Shown here: piece by piece, positions 15,307-15,562 of the stretch | How positions within the stretch are numbered: position 1 is the stretch's first letter | How the letters are laid out: the number at the start of each line of letters is the position of its first letter | From: CBFGTV01 sp965652145 | GTDB taxonomy: Bacteria; Bacillota; Clostridia; Peptostreptococcales; Natronincolaceae | Direction of reading: 5' to 3' | DNA: 15,562 bases | Assembly: GCA_965652145.1 (NCBI GenBank) | Contig: CBFGTV010000078.1 | Span: forward strand, 1-15,562 | Program-made: the position numbers and the translations under genes | The notes under the pieces: generated by a model | What the model saw: only the letters and a program-made list of their open reading frames with translations | What the model was told of the DNA's origin: nothing | Databases searched by the model: none

Positions 15307-15537
15307 TTATTTTATTTTTCTAATCAATTTTGCGATGGAAGCCATTGAATCAAAGTTGGTCATAATTAACTCATCATCAGGAATTTCCAGATTAAAAGTC
15401 TTTTCAATTTCATTTAAAATTAGTAATAGCTTTAAAGAAGAAATTCCCTTATCCTTTAAAAGGTCTTGATCCTTCAAATCATCGACTTCTGATATCGATT
15501 CGATAATCGTTTTTAATTTTGCGATGATTTCTTCCAC
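15307..15537 (-). CDS. Acyl (aminoacyl) carrier protein
   Basis: Small acidic helical protein of 76 aa if started at GTG 15537, preferred because AAAGGGG lies 8 bases upstream. A TTG at 15555 would give 82 aa, and the window edge hides what lies further up. The phosphopantetheine site is in KDKGISSLKLLL: the usual G-x-D-S-L reads G-I-S-S-L, so the attachment serine (Ser34 from the GTG) is kept but the preceding Asp is Ser. The following helices (LNEIEKTFNLEIPDDEL, then FDSMASIAKLIRK) match the ACP fold well. It is followed directly by the amino acid:carrier protein ligase and is most likely its cognate partner, holding an amino acid as a thioester for the decarboxylase or transferases. A housekeeping fatty acid ACP is unlikely given the motif and neighbours. 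A phosphopantetheinyl transferase must be supplied from elsewhere. Confidence 0.88.
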   Translation of the reverse strand: MEEIIAKLKTIIESISEVDDLKDQDLLKDKGISSLKLLLILNEIEKTFNLEIPDDELIMTNFDSMASIAKLIRKIK

Positions 15538-15562
15538 TTTCTCCACCCCTTTCAAAAATGCC

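Noticed and set aside
1..15562. CRISPR arrays, insertion sequences, tRNA or rRNA genes
   Set aside because: No direct-repeat/spacer pattern, transposase-like frame, terminal inverted repeats or RNA-gene signature was seen; coding density is nearly complete.

Overview
The window is one dense block of thirteen genes, all on the minus strand, so transcription runs from base 15562 towards base 1. Base composition is AT-rich. Ribosome binding sites are strong and G-rich (GGAGG or AGGGG type), stops and starts often overlap (ATGA), and a GtrA-type protein, FemAB-type acyltransferase and amino acid:carrier protein ligase are present. This suggests a low-GC Gram-positive bacterium, most plausibly an anaerobic Clostridia/Peptococcaceae type given three radical SAM enzymes. 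That is inference; no taxonomic marker is present. No RNA gene, mobile element or CRISPR array is visible.

Layout in transcription order: a small acyl carrier protein (ACP, 15307-15537); a class II aminoacyl-tRNA-synthetase-like amino acid:carrier protein ligase (14091-15257); a type I DAHP synthase with an unusual N-terminus (13127-14101); two B12-binding-domain radical SAM enzymes (11623-13098 and 10226-11626); two tandem paralogous GT39-like membrane glycosyltransferases (8346-10196 and 6552-8327); a NodU/CmcH-type O-carbamoyltransferase (4819-6555); a FemAB/GNAT-like transferase (3779-4822); an unrecognised helical, toroid-like protein (2698-3750). An intrinsic terminator overlaps the stop codon of that last gene. 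Beyond it lie a GtrA-like membrane protein with a probable non-AUG start (2235-2642), a fold-III PLP decarboxylase (945-2189), and a third radical SAM enzyme cut by the window edge (1-930).

The set reads as a biosynthetic cluster for a modified, probably surface-associated or glycosylated compound. Working model (inference): the ligase loads an amino acid onto the ACP and the PLP decarboxylase acts on the carrier-bound amino acid, as in butirosin BtrI/BtrJ/BtrK. The FemAB-like enzyme may transfer the resulting group. DAHP synthase would raise supply of a shikimate-type aromatic precursor, and the radical SAM enzymes would methylate or rearrange the scaffold. The carbamoyltransferase would decorate a hydroxyl, and the GT39/GtrA proteins would add sugars from polyprenyl-phosphate donors at the membrane. 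The ACP + ligase + PLP decarboxylase + FemAB combination also resembles the accessory genes of exosortase A/EPS loci in Gram-negative bacteria, but with an aaRS-like ligase in place of the AMP-forming acyl ligase. I do not recognise this exact gene set as a described pathway.
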